Below are positions 7,389-18,119 of a stretch of DNA of 64,000 bases, piece after piece. Source of the DNA: an uncultured Granulosicoccaceae bacterium (GTDB lineage: Bacteria; Pseudomonadota; Gammaproteobacteria; Granulosicoccales; Granulosicoccaceae). The notes under the pieces were generated by a model. That model was not told the origin of the DNA. It worked only from the letters and a program-made list of their open reading frames with translations, and searched no databases. A program made the position numbers and the translations under genes. The first letter of the stretch is position 1, and every line of letters starts with the position of its first letter. Where the stretch lies: positions 1 through 64,000 of the forward strand of contig CALLBO010000016.1 of NCBI GenBank assembly GCA_937998875.1, written 5' to 3'.

Positions 7389-8456
7389 ATGAAATCGAAC
7401 TTGCAAACCGCGTTAGGCTTGAAGTGTGGCATCGTGCAAGCGCCGATGGCAGGCGGTCCTACAACACCTGAACTGGTAGCTGCAGTCACCGCTGCCGGTG
7501 CATTGGGTTCGTTCGGACTTGCTTATTCCGGTGTCGATCTTATTCACGCTCAGTGTCGTGAATTTCGCGAACTTTGTGCCAGTCAGAGGCTCAAGCCGGA
7601 CTGCGGCTGGAATGCCAACTTTTTTGTATTTCCGCAAGTGCCTGAGCCGGCTCATGCGGAAGTGGCGAACGCAGTAAAGAGTCTCCAGCCTTTGTTAGTA
7701 CGGGTAGATATTGACGCTGGTACACTGACACACGACACTCGTTTGCCTGTATTGCGGGATCAGGTTGCCGCATCACTCGAATACCAGCCATCTCTGGTGA
7801 GTTTCCATCTTGGCATTCCGGACAGCCGTATCGTTGATAACATTCGTGATGCAGGAGTGCGTATTGCGATGTCTGCAACGAGTGTCAATGAGGCGATCGC
7901 AGTGCAGGCAGCCGGTGCTGATTTTATCGTGGCGCAAGGTTATGAGGCTGGTGGTCACCGAGGCCTATTCGATCCAGCCGATGCGGATGACATGTTAGGC
8001 ACACTTGATCTTGTCACCGCTATTGCAAAACGCTGTACTATTCCAGTGATCGCTGCTGGCGGAATAATGAACGGGTCTGACATCAATGCTGCAGTCAACT
8101 GTGGTGCTGATGCGGTGCAAATGGGTTCAGCGTTCTTAACAGTAGATGAATGTGGCAGCAGTGCAGTTTATCGCTCTGTACTTGAATCAATGGGTGATAG
8201 AGACACGCAAATCACCACTGGGTTTTCCGGTCGCCCGGCGCGCGGTATCCGCAATCTTTTTATCGACTCTGTTGACAACATGGCATTGCCTTTTCCGTGG
8301 CAGAATTCGCTAACCGGCGCTTTGCGCAAGGCTGCGGGTGCTAAAAACGATTTTGAATTGATGTCATTGTGGGCAGGAACCGATTATAAAAAAGCTCGCA
8401 ACTGCACAGCTGCAGAGTTGATTGAGATACTCCAACATGAGATGCGGCAGGAGTAA
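7389..8456 (+). CDS. Nitronate monooxygenase (2-nitropropane dioxygenase family)
   Basis: Encodes 355 residues of FMN-binding TIM-barrel type. Visible motifs are IVQAPMAGGPTTPELVAAV at the N-terminus, AQGYEAGGHRG near 182-192 with the family His, IPVIAAGGIMNG near 219-230 and GADAVQMGSAFL near 240-251. Class I enzymes oxidise alkyl nitronates such as propionate 3-nitronate and so detoxify nitro compounds. The gene is single, divergent from dksA and convergent with rsmE. The precise substrate is inferred from the family. Confidence 0.88.
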   Translation: MKSNLQTALGLKCGIVQAPMAGGPTTPELVAAVTAAGALGSFGLAYSGVDLIHAQCREFRELCASQRLKPDCGWNANFFVFPQVPEPAHAEVANAVKSLQPLLVRVDIDAGTLTHDTRLPVLRDQVAASLEYQPSLVSFHLGIPDSRIVDNIRDAGVRIAMSATSVNEAIAVQAAGADFIVAQGYEAGGHRGLFDPADADDMLGTLDLVTAIAKRCTIPVIAAGGIMNGSDINAAVNCGADAVQMGSAFLTVDECGSSAVYRSVLESMGDRDTQITTGFSGRPARGIRNLFIDSVDNMALPFPWQNSLTGALRKAAGAKNDFELMSLWAGTDYKKARNCTAAELIEILQHEMRQE

Positions 8457-8499
8457 GCAGCGTGACACTGATTTTAGCCTGCGCTAATGTCGGCCCTTA

Positions 8500-9246
8500 T
8501 TACCCCATATCGCCAATAGTGGACTGAACAATGGCAATCGCTGCAAAACCTGCAGTTTCAGTTCTTAAAATTCGTGGGCCGCATCGCACAGACCTGATAC
8601 CTGTGTCTCGAGCGAGTCGTAGCTCCTGCTCACTGAAACCCCCTTCAGGGCCTACCAGAATATTCACGGAAGGTGCGGGTTGTAAGTTGCTAAAGGAATT
8701 GGGTGCTGCGGGATGAATTAAAATGCTGTGCTCCCCTTTGTGTTGTTCAAACCATTGTTCGAGGCCAGATAACGGATCGATTACCGGTACGACGCTGCGG
8801 TTGCATTGGGCGCAGGCACTTTGCGCTATTTTGGTCCAGTGCTCTGCTTTCTTCCTCGCACGTTTTTCGTCTACCCGCAGCACGGTTCTTTCGGAGCTGA
8901 CGGGGGTAATTCTTGACACACCCAACTCAGTTGCTTTTTGCACAATAAGATCAAGCTTGGTGCCTTTTGCCAGTGCCTGTACCAGTGTTATGGAAACCGG
9001 TGATTCGGTCAGGTTTGGTGTTGTCCCCAGGATTTCAAGCGTTGTGGATTTTCCCGTATTCCGGATTACTGCCGTGTAGTTATTGCCATCGCCGTTAAAC
9101 AACTCTACCTTATCGCCTTCTTTGTAGCGCATCACTTTAATAAGGTAACGCGAGTCGTCCGTGTTGAGTGTGATGTCTTCGCTACCACCGTTGCGAATCG
9201 CATCAGCGTTTATGATGTCTGGTATGTAAAGGCGGGTGGTTCTCAA
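8500..9246 (-). CDS. rsmE: 16S rRNA m3U1498 methyltransferase
   Basis: Encodes 248 residues. The N-terminal PUA-like part includes HITLNTDDSRYLIKVMR-type sequence and GDKVELFNGDG. The SPOUT methyltransferase part shows QALAKGTKLDLIVQKATELGV, then LVGPEGGFSEQE and the knot region GPRILRTETAGFAAI near the C-terminus. It methylates N3 of U1498 of 16S rRNA using SAM. It follows dnaG on the same strand with a 60-nt gap. Length and motifs are normal. Confidence 0.95.
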   Translation of the reverse strand: MRTTRLYIPDIINADAIRNGGSEDITLNTDDSRYLIKVMRYKEGDKVELFNGDGNNYTAVIRNTGKSTTLEILGTTPNLTESPVSITLVQALAKGTKLDLIVQKATELGVSRITPVSSERTVLRVDEKRARKKAEHWTKIAQSACAQCNRSVVPVIDPLSGLEQWFEQHKGEHSILIHPAAPNSFSNLQPAPSVNILVGPEGGFSEQELRLARDTGIRSVRCGPRILRTETAGFAAIAIVQSTIGDMG

Positions 9247-9306
9247 TGCACTGTGCTGTCTGTCTGAATTTTAAGGTCGGCCAGGGAAGTCGTTTAGGGT
9301 AGTCGG

Positions 9307-11064
9307 TCAGGGCTTCTTTAATTGTTTGAGGCGTTTTCGAAGCTCATCTTTTTGTATGTCACTCATGGAAGACGGTGCTTTAAGCTCTCTGGTGTTTTGC
9401 TTTATTTCCATTCGAAGTGACTCTTTATTCAGCTGTTCAATTGCGTGATGTAACAGGCTTAATGGTGTATCAATTTCTGATTCATCAGTGCTCTCCATGC
9501 CTGCGCGTGCAAGTTTATGCAGCGCTTCTGACTGATCTGTGTCGCGGTATCTTTCGAGTACACCGCTAGTGGTGATGTCAGGTTTACTCTCAATGACCGA
9601 GATTACATCAAGTAGTAACGACGCCCCTGGAATATCGATGGAGAACTCATAGGCTTCCGGGTCAATCTCAAGCACAATGGAGGGTGTATCCAGTATTGCG
9701 ATTAGTGCTTTTCTAATTGGTGACATGCCAGTGGATTGTGATGTTGTGGATTGCGTGTAGTTTCTTTTTTGTTCCGCGGGTTGTTGTTTGGGTGTTTCCT
9801 TAAACACCGTAACACCGACTTTCTCATTTAGCTGTTCCTCCACCAGTGTTCGGTATACACCGGCCGGGATAGTAGAAATTAGTGGTTTGGCAATTTCTGC
9901 AAGTCTGGCTTTATTACCAGTGCTGGTTTGATCAGTACCTTTCTGTGCCTGGAGTTCCAGTTGCTGAAACATGAAGCTTGCGGCGTCAATTGCGTTGTCG
10001 ATTAGATTTTGCATAAACTTTTCCGGCCCGAGAGACTTAACCAGCGTGTCCGGATCCTCTCCATCCGGGAGAAATAGAAACCTTGCATCTCTGCCAGCCT
10101 TGAGACACGGCAGTGCAGAGTTCAATGCACGCCAGGCGGCTTTTTTGCCGGCGGCATCACCGTCAAAACAAAATACAATTTCATCTGTCTCTCTAAAAAG
10201 GAGTGCTACCTGATCAGTTGAGGTGGCAGTACCCAGCGTTGCAACTGCCACGTCGATGCCAGTGTGTGCGAGTGCAATTACATCCATATAACCTTCAACA
10301 ACAAGGATTCTCTCCGGACTGCCGCGTGTTGCGCGGCGTAATTCAAATAATCCGTAGAGCTCTCGGCCTTTTTGAAATAGCGGAGTTTCCGGTGAGTTCA
10401 GATACTTGGGCTCAGAGCTATCCATGACTCTGCCACCGAAGCCGATTGCACGACCACGTCTGTCTCGAATAGGGTACATGATGCGATTGCGGAAGCGATC
10501 ATGGGTTTTACCGGAATCGTTGCGTATCAGCATGCCAGACTGGAGCAATGAGGTTTCACTGGCGTTAGTGTTTTCTGTCAGTGCGTGCCAGGCATCAGGT
10601 GAAAAGCCGAGATCGAAGCGCTGTGCGGTCTCGCCGCTGATGCCGCGTTGTTTCAAATACTCTATTGCCTTTGGGGCGTTGCGCAACTGCTGCTTATAGA
10701 ACTCTGTGCATGCTTCAAGCGCATCGTACAAACCCTGTTGCGAGGGAGTGACAGTTGTCACCGCATCTCGCGGTACTTCGAGACCGGCACGGTCGGCAAG
10801 ATACTCTATTGCATCGACAAAGTGCATATTGTCGAACTCCATCAAAAAGCTGATGGCGTTACCAGATACACCGCAGCCGAAGCAATGATAAAACTGCTTT
10901 GGCTGGCTAACCGAGAAAGACGGGGTTTTCTCGCCGTGGAAGGGGCAGCAAGCTTTGTGGTTAGCGCCGGCTTTTTTTAGCGGCACATAACGCTCAATTA
11001 CTTCGACAATGTCTACCCTTGAGAGTAGATCGTCAATGAATGATTGCGGAATGCGGCCGGCCAT
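9307..11064 (-). CDS. dnaG: DNA primase
   Basis: Encodes 585 residues, close to the E. coli length. The zinc-binding domain shows CPFHGEKTPSFSV and YHCFGCG (about 40-65). The polymerase core has the toprim motif VVEGYMDVIAL (about 267-277) and FCFDGDAAG. The C-terminal part, which would bind DnaB, is divergent, as is usual. It makes RNA primers at the replication fork. In many gammaproteobacteria dnaG lies in rpsU-(yqeY)-dnaG-rpoD. Here rsmE follows instead of rpoD, gltB lies upstream, and rpsU-yqeY are about 20 kb away on the same strand. Confidence 0.97.
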   Translation of the reverse strand: MAGRIPQSFIDDLLSRVDIVEVIERYVPLKKAGANHKACCPFHGEKTPSFSVSQPKQFYHCFGCGVSGNAISFLMEFDNMHFVDAIEYLADRAGLEVPRDAVTTVTPSQQGLYDALEACTEFYKQQLRNAPKAIEYLKQRGISGETAQRFDLGFSPDAWHALTENTNASETSLLQSGMLIRNDSGKTHDRFRNRIMYPIRDRRGRAIGFGGRVMDSSEPKYLNSPETPLFQKGRELYGLFELRRATRGSPERILVVEGYMDVIALAHTGIDVAVATLGTATSTDQVALLFRETDEIVFCFDGDAAGKKAAWRALNSALPCLKAGRDARFLFLPDGEDPDTLVKSLGPEKFMQNLIDNAIDAASFMFQQLELQAQKGTDQTSTGNKARLAEIAKPLISTIPAGVYRTLVEEQLNEKVGVTVFKETPKQQPAEQKRNYTQSTTSQSTGMSPIRKALIAILDTPSIVLEIDPEAYEFSIDIPGASLLLDVISVIESKPDITTSGVLERYRDTDQSEALHKLARAGMESTDESEIDTPLSLLHHAIEQLNKESLRMEIKQNTRELKAPSSMSDIQKDELRKRLKQLKKP

Positions 11065-11162
11065 AACCCATTATCGCAGATGCAGAGCACCGATAGCGAG
11101 TCGCAGAATGCAAATGCTGCAATCACGCCCAATTGTAGCAATCAAATTCTGTCACGCTGAAC

Positions 11163-11185
11163 GAGCCGGCATCACCTGCCGGCTC
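11163..11185 (-). terminator. Strong hairpin after gltB
   Basis: GAGCCGGCA pairs with TGCCGGCTC (9 bp, perfect) across a 5-nt loop, ending 9 nt from the gltB stop codon. There is no U-run on the minus strand after it, so it may be a processing or stability hairpin rather than an intrinsic terminator. Confidence 0.5.
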
Positions 11186-11194
11186 CGTTGGCTA

Positions 11195-14100
11195 CTATGC
11201 GGCCCTTTTAAGGGTTGATAGCAGGGCAGACAGTTCTGCGGCTTTGGGTGTCACCAGCCAGAAGCGTGAGCTTAGGCTATAGAAGTTGTCCAGTAACTCG
11301 CGACCCCATTCGCTGTCAGTTTCGGCAATATGAGTTTCGAGCATTTCCTGAAGCACGTGCCGATAGGCTTCCATTGCTTCTGGATGAATACGTCTGATGT
11401 CAATGAGTTCGTGGTTGTAGCGATCGACAAACATATTGTTTCGATCAAATACGAATGCAAACCCACCGGTCATGCCAGCACCGAAGTTGACGCCGGTTTC
11501 ACCAAGCACAGCAACGCACCCACCTGTCATATACTCACAAGCGTGATCACCTACACCTTCGATGACCGCAGTAGCACCCGAGTTACGCACGGCGAATCGT
11601 TCGCCGCCAAGTCCGGACACATACATGTGCCCGCCGGTTGCACCATACAAACAGGTGTTGCCGACAATCGTGTTTTCATTGCTGATAAAGCGTGATCCCA
11701 AAGGGGGTCTGATAACAATCTTACCCCCCGCCATACCTTTACCAACGTAGTCGTTGGCATCACCTTCAAGCAGGAGATTCAAACCGCCGGCGTTCCAGAC
11801 CCCGAAGCTTTGACCTGCTGTGCCTTTCATGTGGACGTTTATCGGTGTATCTGCCATACCGAGGTTGCCGTGCAGTTTTGCGATTTCACCTGATAAACGT
11901 GCGCCGATCGAGCGGTTGATATTTTTGATGTCGAAGTGAAAGTCACCGCCGGTCTTTGTCTGAATTGCAGGCAGGCACTCTGCCACCATTTGCGTAGCCA
12001 ATTCTGCTTTATCAAACGGACGGTTACGCTTTTGTGTGCAATAGCGTGGTGCTTCAATTGGCACTCCGCCGTCTGACAGCAATTGAGAGAAGTCGACTTT
12101 ACCGTGCCGTTCGGTGTTGCCTTCAATCTGTTCAAGCAAATCAGTTCTGCCAATGATCTCATTGAGGTTGCGATAGCCAAGGCTCGCCATATGTCTGCGC
12201 ACATCTTCCGCAACAAACTCCATATAGTTAACAACCTTTTCAACATCACCACGGAAGTGACGCATACGCAGTACTTTGTGCTGCGTTGCAACGCCGGTTG
12301 CACAGTTGTTCAAGTGACAGATACGCAGAAACTTACAACCCATCGCGATCATCGGTCCGGTGCCGAAGCCAAAGCTCTCAGCGCCAAGCAGTGCCGCTTT
12401 GATTACATCAAGGCCGGTTTTCAGCCCACCATCAGTTTGTACCCGAACTTTATCGCGCAGGTTGTTGGCACGCAGTATCTGATGGGTCTCAGACATACCC
12501 AGCTCCCATGGAGAGCCCGCATACTTCACACTGGTGAGAGGTGATGCGCCGGTGCCACCGTCGTAGCCGGAAATGGTAATGAGATCGGCATAGGCTTTTG
12601 CAACACCTGCCGCAATGGTGCCGACGCCGGCCTCTGCGACCAGTTTTACCGATACCAATGCGGAAGGATTCACCTGTTTCAAGTCGAAGATAAGCTGTGC
12701 GAGATCTTCTATAGAATAGATGTCGTGATGCGGTGGAGGCGATATTAAAGACACCCCCGGCATCGAGTAGCGAAGTGTTGCGATTGTTTCGTTTACTTTG
12801 TGTCCCGGTAATTGCCCGCCCTCACCAGGCTTCGCCCCTTGTGCAATTTTGATCTGTATAACTTCTGCGTTAACCAGATAGTGCGGCGTAACACCGAAGC
12901 GACCAGACGCGACCTGCTTGATTTTCGAGTTCTTTTTGGTGCCGTAACGTCTGGGATCCTCGCCGCCTTCACCTGAGTTGGATCTGGCGCCGAGTGCGTT
13001 CATTGCCTCTGCAAGCGTCTCATGTGCTTCAGGTGACAATGCACCGAGTGACATTCCGGCTGAATCAAAGCGGCTGATAATGTCCTTGGCAGATTCTACC
13101 TCCTCAAGTGGTACCGGTTCTTTTGTGGTTTTAAGACGTAGTAAATCCCGTATTGTTGTTGGTGCACGTCCGTCAACAATGGCCGCGTATTTTTCATAGT
13201 CGCTGTACTCGCCTGAGGTCACTGCTTCCTGTAATGAAGTGACGACATCCGGATTGTAGGCGTGGTATTCGCCACCTTCGACATACTTTAGTAAGCCACC
13301 ATGTCTGGTATCTGCGCGTTTGGTCCATGCCTGCTCTGCGAGTATCTTCTGGTCTTTTGTAAGATCTGCGTAGTCCGCACCCTGAATACGGCTGGTGGTG
13401 CCGATGAAGCACTGGTTAACGATCTCGTCGTGCAATCCAACAATCTCAAAAAGCTGTGCACCTCGATAGCTTGCGATAGTAGAGATGCCCATTTTAGACA
13501 GCACTTTCAACAGACCCTTGTTGATACCCTTGCGATAGTTTTGTTCAAGCTTTAACGCATCGGTGCTGTCAATTTCACCTCGGCGAACCATGCCGCGTAT
13601 GCTTTCATAAGAGAGATACGGATAGACGCAGGTAGCACCATAGCCGATTAGCACTGCGATATGGTGTGGATCACGTGCAGTGCCGGTTTCTACAACGATA
13701 TTTGCATCGCAGCGTAAGCCGGCTTCGATCAGCGCATGGTGCACAGCGCCGGTTGCCAGTAGTGCATGTACCAGTAGCCTATCTTCTTGCAGGTTGTTAT
13801 CTGTAAGAATGATGATAACGTTTTCATCTTTTACCAATTGTATGGCGCGTTCTGTGATGCTGGTTATTGCCTGCTGCAGTGATTGTTTTGCAGGGTCGAA
13901 TGACAATTCTATTCTTTCATGCCGGTATTCCGGTTCATCATCCATGGCGAGTAGTGTTTCGAATTTCTCGCGTGACAATACCGGCGATCGGACCAGTAGC
14001 CTTCTTGCATGGTCGAAAGTTTCTTTAAACAGGTTTTGCTCAACACCCAGGCAAGTCTCCAGTGACATCACAATGGATTCACGTAACGGGTCAATCGGTG

Positions 14101-15673
14101 GATTGGTTACCTGTGCAAACTGTTGACGGAAATTCTCGTACAGTGAACGAACATTGGAAGAGAGCACCGGGAAAGGAGTGTCATCACCCATGGAGCCGAT
14201 CGCTTCCTGTGCATCTTCGGCAAGTACTCTTAAAATCTGGTCGCGCTCTTCGAACGTAACACCAAACATCTTTTCATGGATTTTCAGCTGATCATCATCC
14301 ATCTCAGGTTCGGTGGGTGGTGTGTCTCGAAGGCGTGAGCGCAGGTGCCTGGAATGTGTTTGTAGCCACCGTGCAAATGGCCTGCTGGTTTTTAGCAGTT
14401 CATCGATTTTTTCAGGCTGCAAAATTTCGCCCGTGTCTGTATCAACGGCGAACATTTGTCCCGGTTTTACACGGCCTTTAGCAACGACATCCTCCGGGTC
14501 ATAGTCATAAACCCCAATTTCTGATGCCAGTGTTATCTGTCTGTCGCGGGTAATAACATAGCGGGCAGGGCGCAAACCGTTGCGATCAAGTACACAGGAG
14601 GCGTATCTGCCGTCAGTCAGTACCACGCCGGCAGGCCCGTCCCACGGTTCCATGTGCATCGATGCATATTCAAGCCAGGCACGCATTTCGGGATCGGTTG
14701 AATTCATGTTGTGCCAAGCAGGTGGCAGCAGCAACCGCATTGCACGGAAGATATCCATGCCGCCTGACAACAATACCTCGAGCATGTTATCCAGTGACAT
14801 AGAATCGGAACCCGCCATTGATACTAGTGGCAGCAGCTCTCGTAATTCGGGCAGGAGTTCACTGTGAAATTTGGACGCTCTGGCGTTTGCCCAGTTACGA
14901 TTGCCACGAATGGTATTGATTTCTCCGTTGTGTGCAAGGTATCGGAATGGTTGCGCCAGCCGCCACTGTGGCAGTGTGTTGGTAGAGAAGCGTTGATGAA
15001 ATACTGCGATGCGTGATTCGAGTGTCGGGTCGTTCAGGTCTTCGTAAAATACCGGTAGTCTGTCCGGCATCATCAACCCTTTGTAAAGGATGACATCAGC
15101 AGACAACGTGTTGATATAGAACTCCGGATCAGATTCCCGCAATAACAATTCGGTTTTACGTCTTGCTACAAAAAGATTGCGATTAAATTCGGCTGCATCC
15201 ATGTAGGAGGGTGCAGTAACAAATATCTGTTCGATCTGAGGCAGAGATTTTTTCGCCTCCAGCCCGCAGGCGTCCGTGTTTACGGGCACAATGCGCCAGC
15301 CGCTGACCGTAAGGTTGCGATCTGTGATTTCGCGGTTGAGCGTGTCGCGTGCGAGATCTGCTTTGGTGGTGTCATTGTTCAGGAACACCATGCCGACCGC
15401 AAAGTTGCGGCCTACATCAAAGCCAGCCTCTGCGGCTTTGGCGCGAAGAAAACCGACTGGTTTGCGTAATAATAAGCCACATCCGTCCCCGGACTTTCCG
15501 TCTGCGGCAACCGCACCACGGTGTGTCATGCGGCCCAGCGCTTCAACTGCGGTCTTGACCAGCTTGTGGGAAGGACGTCCGTCAATCTGAGCGATCAGTC
15601 CGAAGCCACAATTGTCGTGTTCGAATTCCGGGCGATAAAGACCGCTCGCCGCCAGTTTATCCAGTGCGTTCAT
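11195..15673 (-). CDS. gltB: Glutamate synthase (NADPH), large subunit
   Basis: Encodes 1492 residues. The amidotransferase domain starts after a propeptide of 21 residues at Cys22 ([11 protein letters not shown]), the nucleophile that releases ammonia from glutamine. The central and FMN-binding synthase domains follow. The 3Fe-4S site is visible as [12 protein letters not shown] around residue 1115, and the C-terminal GXGXG beta-helix repeats as [20 protein letters not shown]. With GltD it makes two glutamates from glutamine and 2-oxoglutarate. Its partner gene gltD is not adjacent: it lies 13.6 kb away at 29322-30725. Upstream is an unusually structured leader. Confidence 0.98.
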   Translation of the reverse strand: MNALDKLAASGLYRPEFEHDNCGFGLIAQIDGRPSHKLVKTAVEALGRMTHRGAVAADGKSGDGCGLLLRKPVGFLRAKAAEAGFDVGRNFAVGMVFLNNDTTKADLARDTLNREITDRNLTVSGWRIVPVNTDACGLEAKKSLPQIEQIFVTAPSYMDAAEFNRNLFVARRKTELLLRESDPEFYINTLSADVILYKGLMMPDRLPVFYEDLNDPTLESRIAVFHQRFSTNTLPQWRLAQPFRYLAHNGEINTIRGNRNWANARASKFHSELLPELRELLPLVSMAGSDSMSLDNMLEVLLSGGMDIFRAMRLLLPPAWHNMNSTDPEMRAWLEYASMHMEPWDGPAGVVLTDGRYASCVLDRNGLRPARYVITRDRQITLASEIGVYDYDPEDVVAKGRVKPGQMFAVDTDTGEILQPEKIDELLKTSRPFARWLQTHSRHLRSRLRDTPPTEPEMDDDQLKIHEKMFGVTFEERDQILRVLAEDAQEAIGSMGDDTPFPVLSSNVRSLYENFRQQFAQVTNPPIDPLRESIVMSLETCLGVEQNLFKETFDHARRLLVRSPVLSREKFETLLAMDDEPEYRHERIELSFDPAKQSLQQAITSITERAIQLVKDENVIIILTDNNLQEDRLLVHALLATGAVHHALIEAGLRCDANIVVETGTARDPHHIAVLIGYGATCVYPYLSYESIRGMVRRGEIDSTDALKLEQNYRKGINKGLLKVLSKMGISTIASYRGAQLFEIVGLHDEIVNQCFIGTTSRIQGADYADLTKDQKILAEQAWTKRADTRHGGLLKYVEGGEYHAYNPDVVTSLQEAVTSGEYSDYEKYAAIVDGRAPTTIRDLLRLKTTKEPVPLEEVESAKDIISRFDSAGMSLGALSPEAHETLAEAMNALGARSNSGEGGEDPRRYGTKKNSKIKQVASGRFGVTPHYLVNAEVIQIKIAQGAKPGEGGQLPGHKVNETIATLRYSMPGVSLISPPPHHDIYSIEDLAQLIFDLKQVNPSALVSVKLVAEAGVGTIAAGVAKAYADLITISGYDGGTGASPLTSVKYAGSPWELGMSETHQILRANNLRDKVRVQTDGGLKTGLDVIKAALLGAESFGFGTGPMIAMGCKFLRICHLNNCATGVATQHKVLRMRHFRGDVEKVVNYMEFVAEDVRRHMASLGYRNLNEIIGRTDLLEQIEGNTERHGKVDFSQLLSDGGVPIEAPRYCTQKRNRPFDKAELATQMVAECLPAIQTKTGGDFHFDIKNINRSIGARLSGEIAKLHGNLGMADTPINVHMKGTAGQSFGVWNAGGLNLLLEGDANDYVGKGMAGGKIVIRPPLGSRFISNENTIVGNTCLYGATGGHMYVSGLGGERFAVRNSGATAVIEGVGDHACEYMTGGCVAVLGETGVNFGAGMTGGFAFVFDRNNMFVDRYNHELIDIRRIHPEAMEAYRHVLQEMLETHIAETDSEWGRELLDNFYSLSSRFWLVTPKAAELSALLSTLKRAA

Positions 15674-15720
15674 GATAACCCTCTGAGTTTTCCGCCAGCG
15701 GTGGGTTTATTTTTTTAGTT

Positions 15721-15915
15721 GGTTCCTGAGAACCAAAAGCCCGGACGCCTGAATTTCGGAGTCGTGTCTCCAGCCGGAACCGGGAGTTTCGGCAATGGTG
15801 CCATCAAACGTGTGACTGTCGGGTGGATACCCGGCACGGGCCGGAGGGGCGCACCGGTTTTGATACCGGCGTTTTTAGTGTTGTTAGCGCACCTCGCTCA
15901 GTTCAATACTGAGCG
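15721..15915 (-). promoter_or_regulatory. Hairpin-dense leader upstream of gltB
   Basis: The 294-nt gap between the damX-like gene and gltB has no credible gene but eight short perfect inverted repeats in a row: 15721-15734 (GGTTC/GAACC), 15758-15771 (GGAG/CTCC), 15774-15783 (CCGG/CCGG), 15791-15802 (GGCA/TGCC), 15820-15833 (CGGGT/ACCCG), 15831-15844 (CCGG/CCGG), 15854-15869 (CCGGT/ACCGG) and 15895-15915 (CGCTCAG/CTGAGCG). The last is nearest the upstream gene and could act as a processing or termination signal; the first lies about 50 nt before the gltB ATG. I do not recognise a named riboswitch. A structured mRNA leader controlling gltB is an inference. Confidence 0.4.
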
Positions 15916-15967
15916 AATTTGACAAAAACTGCAAGCTGAGAAGGAGTTGAGCGTGTTTTTCGCTGCA

Positions 15968-17944
15968 CTAATTCCGGCGTTTGATATCGGCCTGTAAGTC
16001 ACTGACCGGGCGAATCCACACACCAAATTGCTTGGCCTTTTCACCCATTACTTCAACGGCGGCAATCGCTTCGGCTCTGGTGTCGTAGAGACCGCTTAGC
16101 AGACCAAAAACAGGGTTGTTGCTATTGGTTGTCAGGAAAGGATAAATGGCGATCGGATCCTGCAGTTCCATTGTTTGAGCCAGCTCGATGATATAGCTGC
16201 GCTCGCGCGATGTCGCCAGTTGAACTGTGAATTTCAGCGGTGACTGGTACAGCACCCAGCGTTCGTTTTCGATCGCCCGATTCTGATCCACAACAACTCC
16301 TGTGTCTGCTGGAGATGTGGTACCTATAGTGTTGTCTTCCGGTGCTTGTGCCGATGCGTCAGTGTCGTCTTCGACAAGAATATCCTGTTGCCCTGATGTC
16401 GTATCAGCAGCCGCTGTCGCGTCGACGATGGTTGTGCTGCCCGCGGTAGATGCATTCTCTGAGAGAAGTTCGTTATCCGGAACAACGATTGATGTGTCTC
16501 GAGGAGCTTGCAGAGTGACGTCGTTATTGTTTACGTCGCTGACCCCTGCGACGACGTCATTTTCCAACGGTAGTGTGACATTCACCGGGTTTTCAGCCTC
16601 GGCTACATTCTCTGCTGGAATATTTTCTTGAGGGTTAATTTGAGGCAGCGCCAACTCAGAATCGGTGGATGGTTGCGATGCCGCGATATCAGTCTCTTCA
16701 GTTGTGCCTATAGGATTTGTTTCCTGAAGTATAGTGGTGGCCTCTGGTGATACGACTGCTGTTTCTGCATTAGCCACTTCGGTGTTTTCAGCAACTGGAT
16801 CTGATGGCTGGACAAACAAATCCTGTGAAGTGTCAGTGTCAGTGTCAGTTGTTGGCACTGAAGTGGTTTCAACCACAGGCTGTTCCAGTTGTGTTGCGGA
16901 TTCCGTTACTGCAACCGGAATTACTTCAGTTTCTGGTTCGTTGCCAAAAAACATCGAAAGTCCGAGACCAATAGCTGCCAAAGCCGCGGCACCTATTGCC
17001 AAGACCGGCCATTCAATAGACGATAACCAGCCGGCTTTCGTTGTGGCGGTACCGGTGCTGCGATAAACACCGTTCAGATAGTGTGTTGCGGTATCGTTTA
17101 TGCGCCCGGGTAGTCCATCGGAATCCCGGTGAATTTTACTTATGGCTTTGTCTGTGAACGGGAAGGTATCAGCGAAGCCTGCCTGATGAAGCCTTGCGCT
17201 CAGGTATTCCCGGGTGCGAGCCTCATCGAGTGGTTGCATCTGCGTGGTGCTGTAGTTCAGGTTCAGGCCTTCGAACTGTGCTTCATAGCCTGCAATGGAT
17301 TGCTTCAGCGCCGGTGTGCCGGTCAGCAGCAAGCGTGCAGTTTTTCCGTCTTCATTTTCGAATTGCTGCAATACATCTACCAGTTCTGCGATTTCCTCGA
17401 TTGGTGCGAGGTGGGCGTCGTCGATGATCAGAAGCGCACTGAGCTGATCGGCGGAGATTTGTTCGAATATCGGGCCGAGTGTGTCAATGAGCTCGTCGAT
17501 TGACTTCATTGACTCTTCCGAGTCGTCACTCTGGCTGTCCTGTGGGTTGAGGTTATTCAACACCGCATAGAGAAATGCGTCTGCACGAAAGCTTTCAGAG
17601 CCTTTCACAACAAAAGGTTTGAGGTTGTTCTTACAGTGTTTGAGCAGTTGTTGCAGTAGCACTGTTTTGCCAGCACCTTCTTCACCAATCAACAGGTGCA
17701 GCGAGTCACCGAATCGAACGTGTTGTTCAAGTGCTGCCCGTGTTTTTTGAGTAGTTGCATCAGCTGTGTGCTGGCGTTTTTTGTCTTCAAGAAACGGTTG
17801 TTCGGTCAGACCGAGTTCGCTGAGCGTTTCATCGTGAAGTTTTGCTGCTGATAGCGCGTCTTGAACTGCCATAAAGGTTCGGTCCGTTGTGAGACGATCG
17901 AATGGATCAAACAGACGCGGGCCAGACACTACTTTTGAGGCCAC
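15968..17944 (-). CDS. DamX-like protein: AAA ATPase domain, membrane helix and C-terminal SPOR domain
   Basis: Encodes 658 residues. The N-terminal ExeA/GspA-like ATPase has Walker A GEEGAGKT (about 86-93) and Walker B LLIIDDAHL (about 171-179). A hydrophobic helix follows near 310-330 (WPVLAIGAAALAAIGLGLSMFFG). A long acidic Thr/Val/Ala-rich linker of about 230 residues leads to a SPOR domain in the last 100 residues (YQSPLKFTVQLATS through QFGVWIRPV). SPOR domains bind denuded septal peptidoglycan, so a role at the division site is likely. The position between aroB and gltB matches the damX-type gene of other gammaproteobacteria. Confidence 0.82.
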   Translation of the reverse strand: MASKVVSGPRLFDPFDRLTTDRTFMAVQDALSAAKLHDETLSELGLTEQPFLEDKKRQHTADATTQKTRAALEQHVRFGDSLHLLIGEEGAGKTVLLQQLLKHCKNNLKPFVVKGSESFRADAFLYAVLNNLNPQDSQSDDSEESMKSIDELIDTLGPIFEQISADQLSALLIIDDAHLAPIEEIAELVDVLQQFENEDGKTARLLLTGTPALKQSIAGYEAQFEGLNLNYSTTQMQPLDEARTREYLSARLHQAGFADTFPFTDKAISKIHRDSDGLPGRINDTATHYLNGVYRSTGTATTKAGWLSSIEWPVLAIGAAALAAIGLGLSMFFGNEPETEVIPVAVTESATQLEQPVVETTSVPTTDTDTDTSQDLFVQPSDPVAENTEVANAETAVVSPEATTILQETNPIGTTEETDIAASQPSTDSELALPQINPQENIPAENVAEAENPVNVTLPLENDVVAGVSDVNNNDVTLQAPRDTSIVVPDNELLSENASTAGSTTIVDATAAADTTSGQQDILVEDDTDASAQAPEDNTIGTTSPADTGVVVDQNRAIENERWVLYQSPLKFTVQLATSRERSYIIELAQTMELQDPIAIYPFLTTNSNNPVFGLLSGLYDTRAEAIAAVEVMGEKAKQFGVWIRPVSDLQADIKRRN

Positions 17945-18119
17945 AGCAAAATCCGGTGAGTAGAATCAACCGGTTATTGCCGGTTGCGGTGTAGCGGTCA
18001 CCGCGTGCAGCTTGAGTTTTAACCCGCCGATAGTAGAGCAGTTAAGGAGTCACGGCAACGCTGGATAAGCTACCGTAACAAAGGCTTACGAGTTTGACAT
18101 GTGTTGTATCAGAGTCGTA

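Noticed and set aside
11839..12544. Open frames of about 150 codons on both strands inside gltB
   Set aside because: gltB is intact through this stretch, including its 3Fe-4S motif; the others show no domain.
15719..15922. Open frame of 67 codons in the gltB leader
   Set aside because: Composition follows the hairpins rather than a protein, and it runs opposite to both neighbouring genes; not supported as a gene.
15674..15967. Glycine or TPP riboswitch in the gltB leader
   Set aside because: The conserved core sequences of those riboswitches are not present; only generic hairpins are seen.
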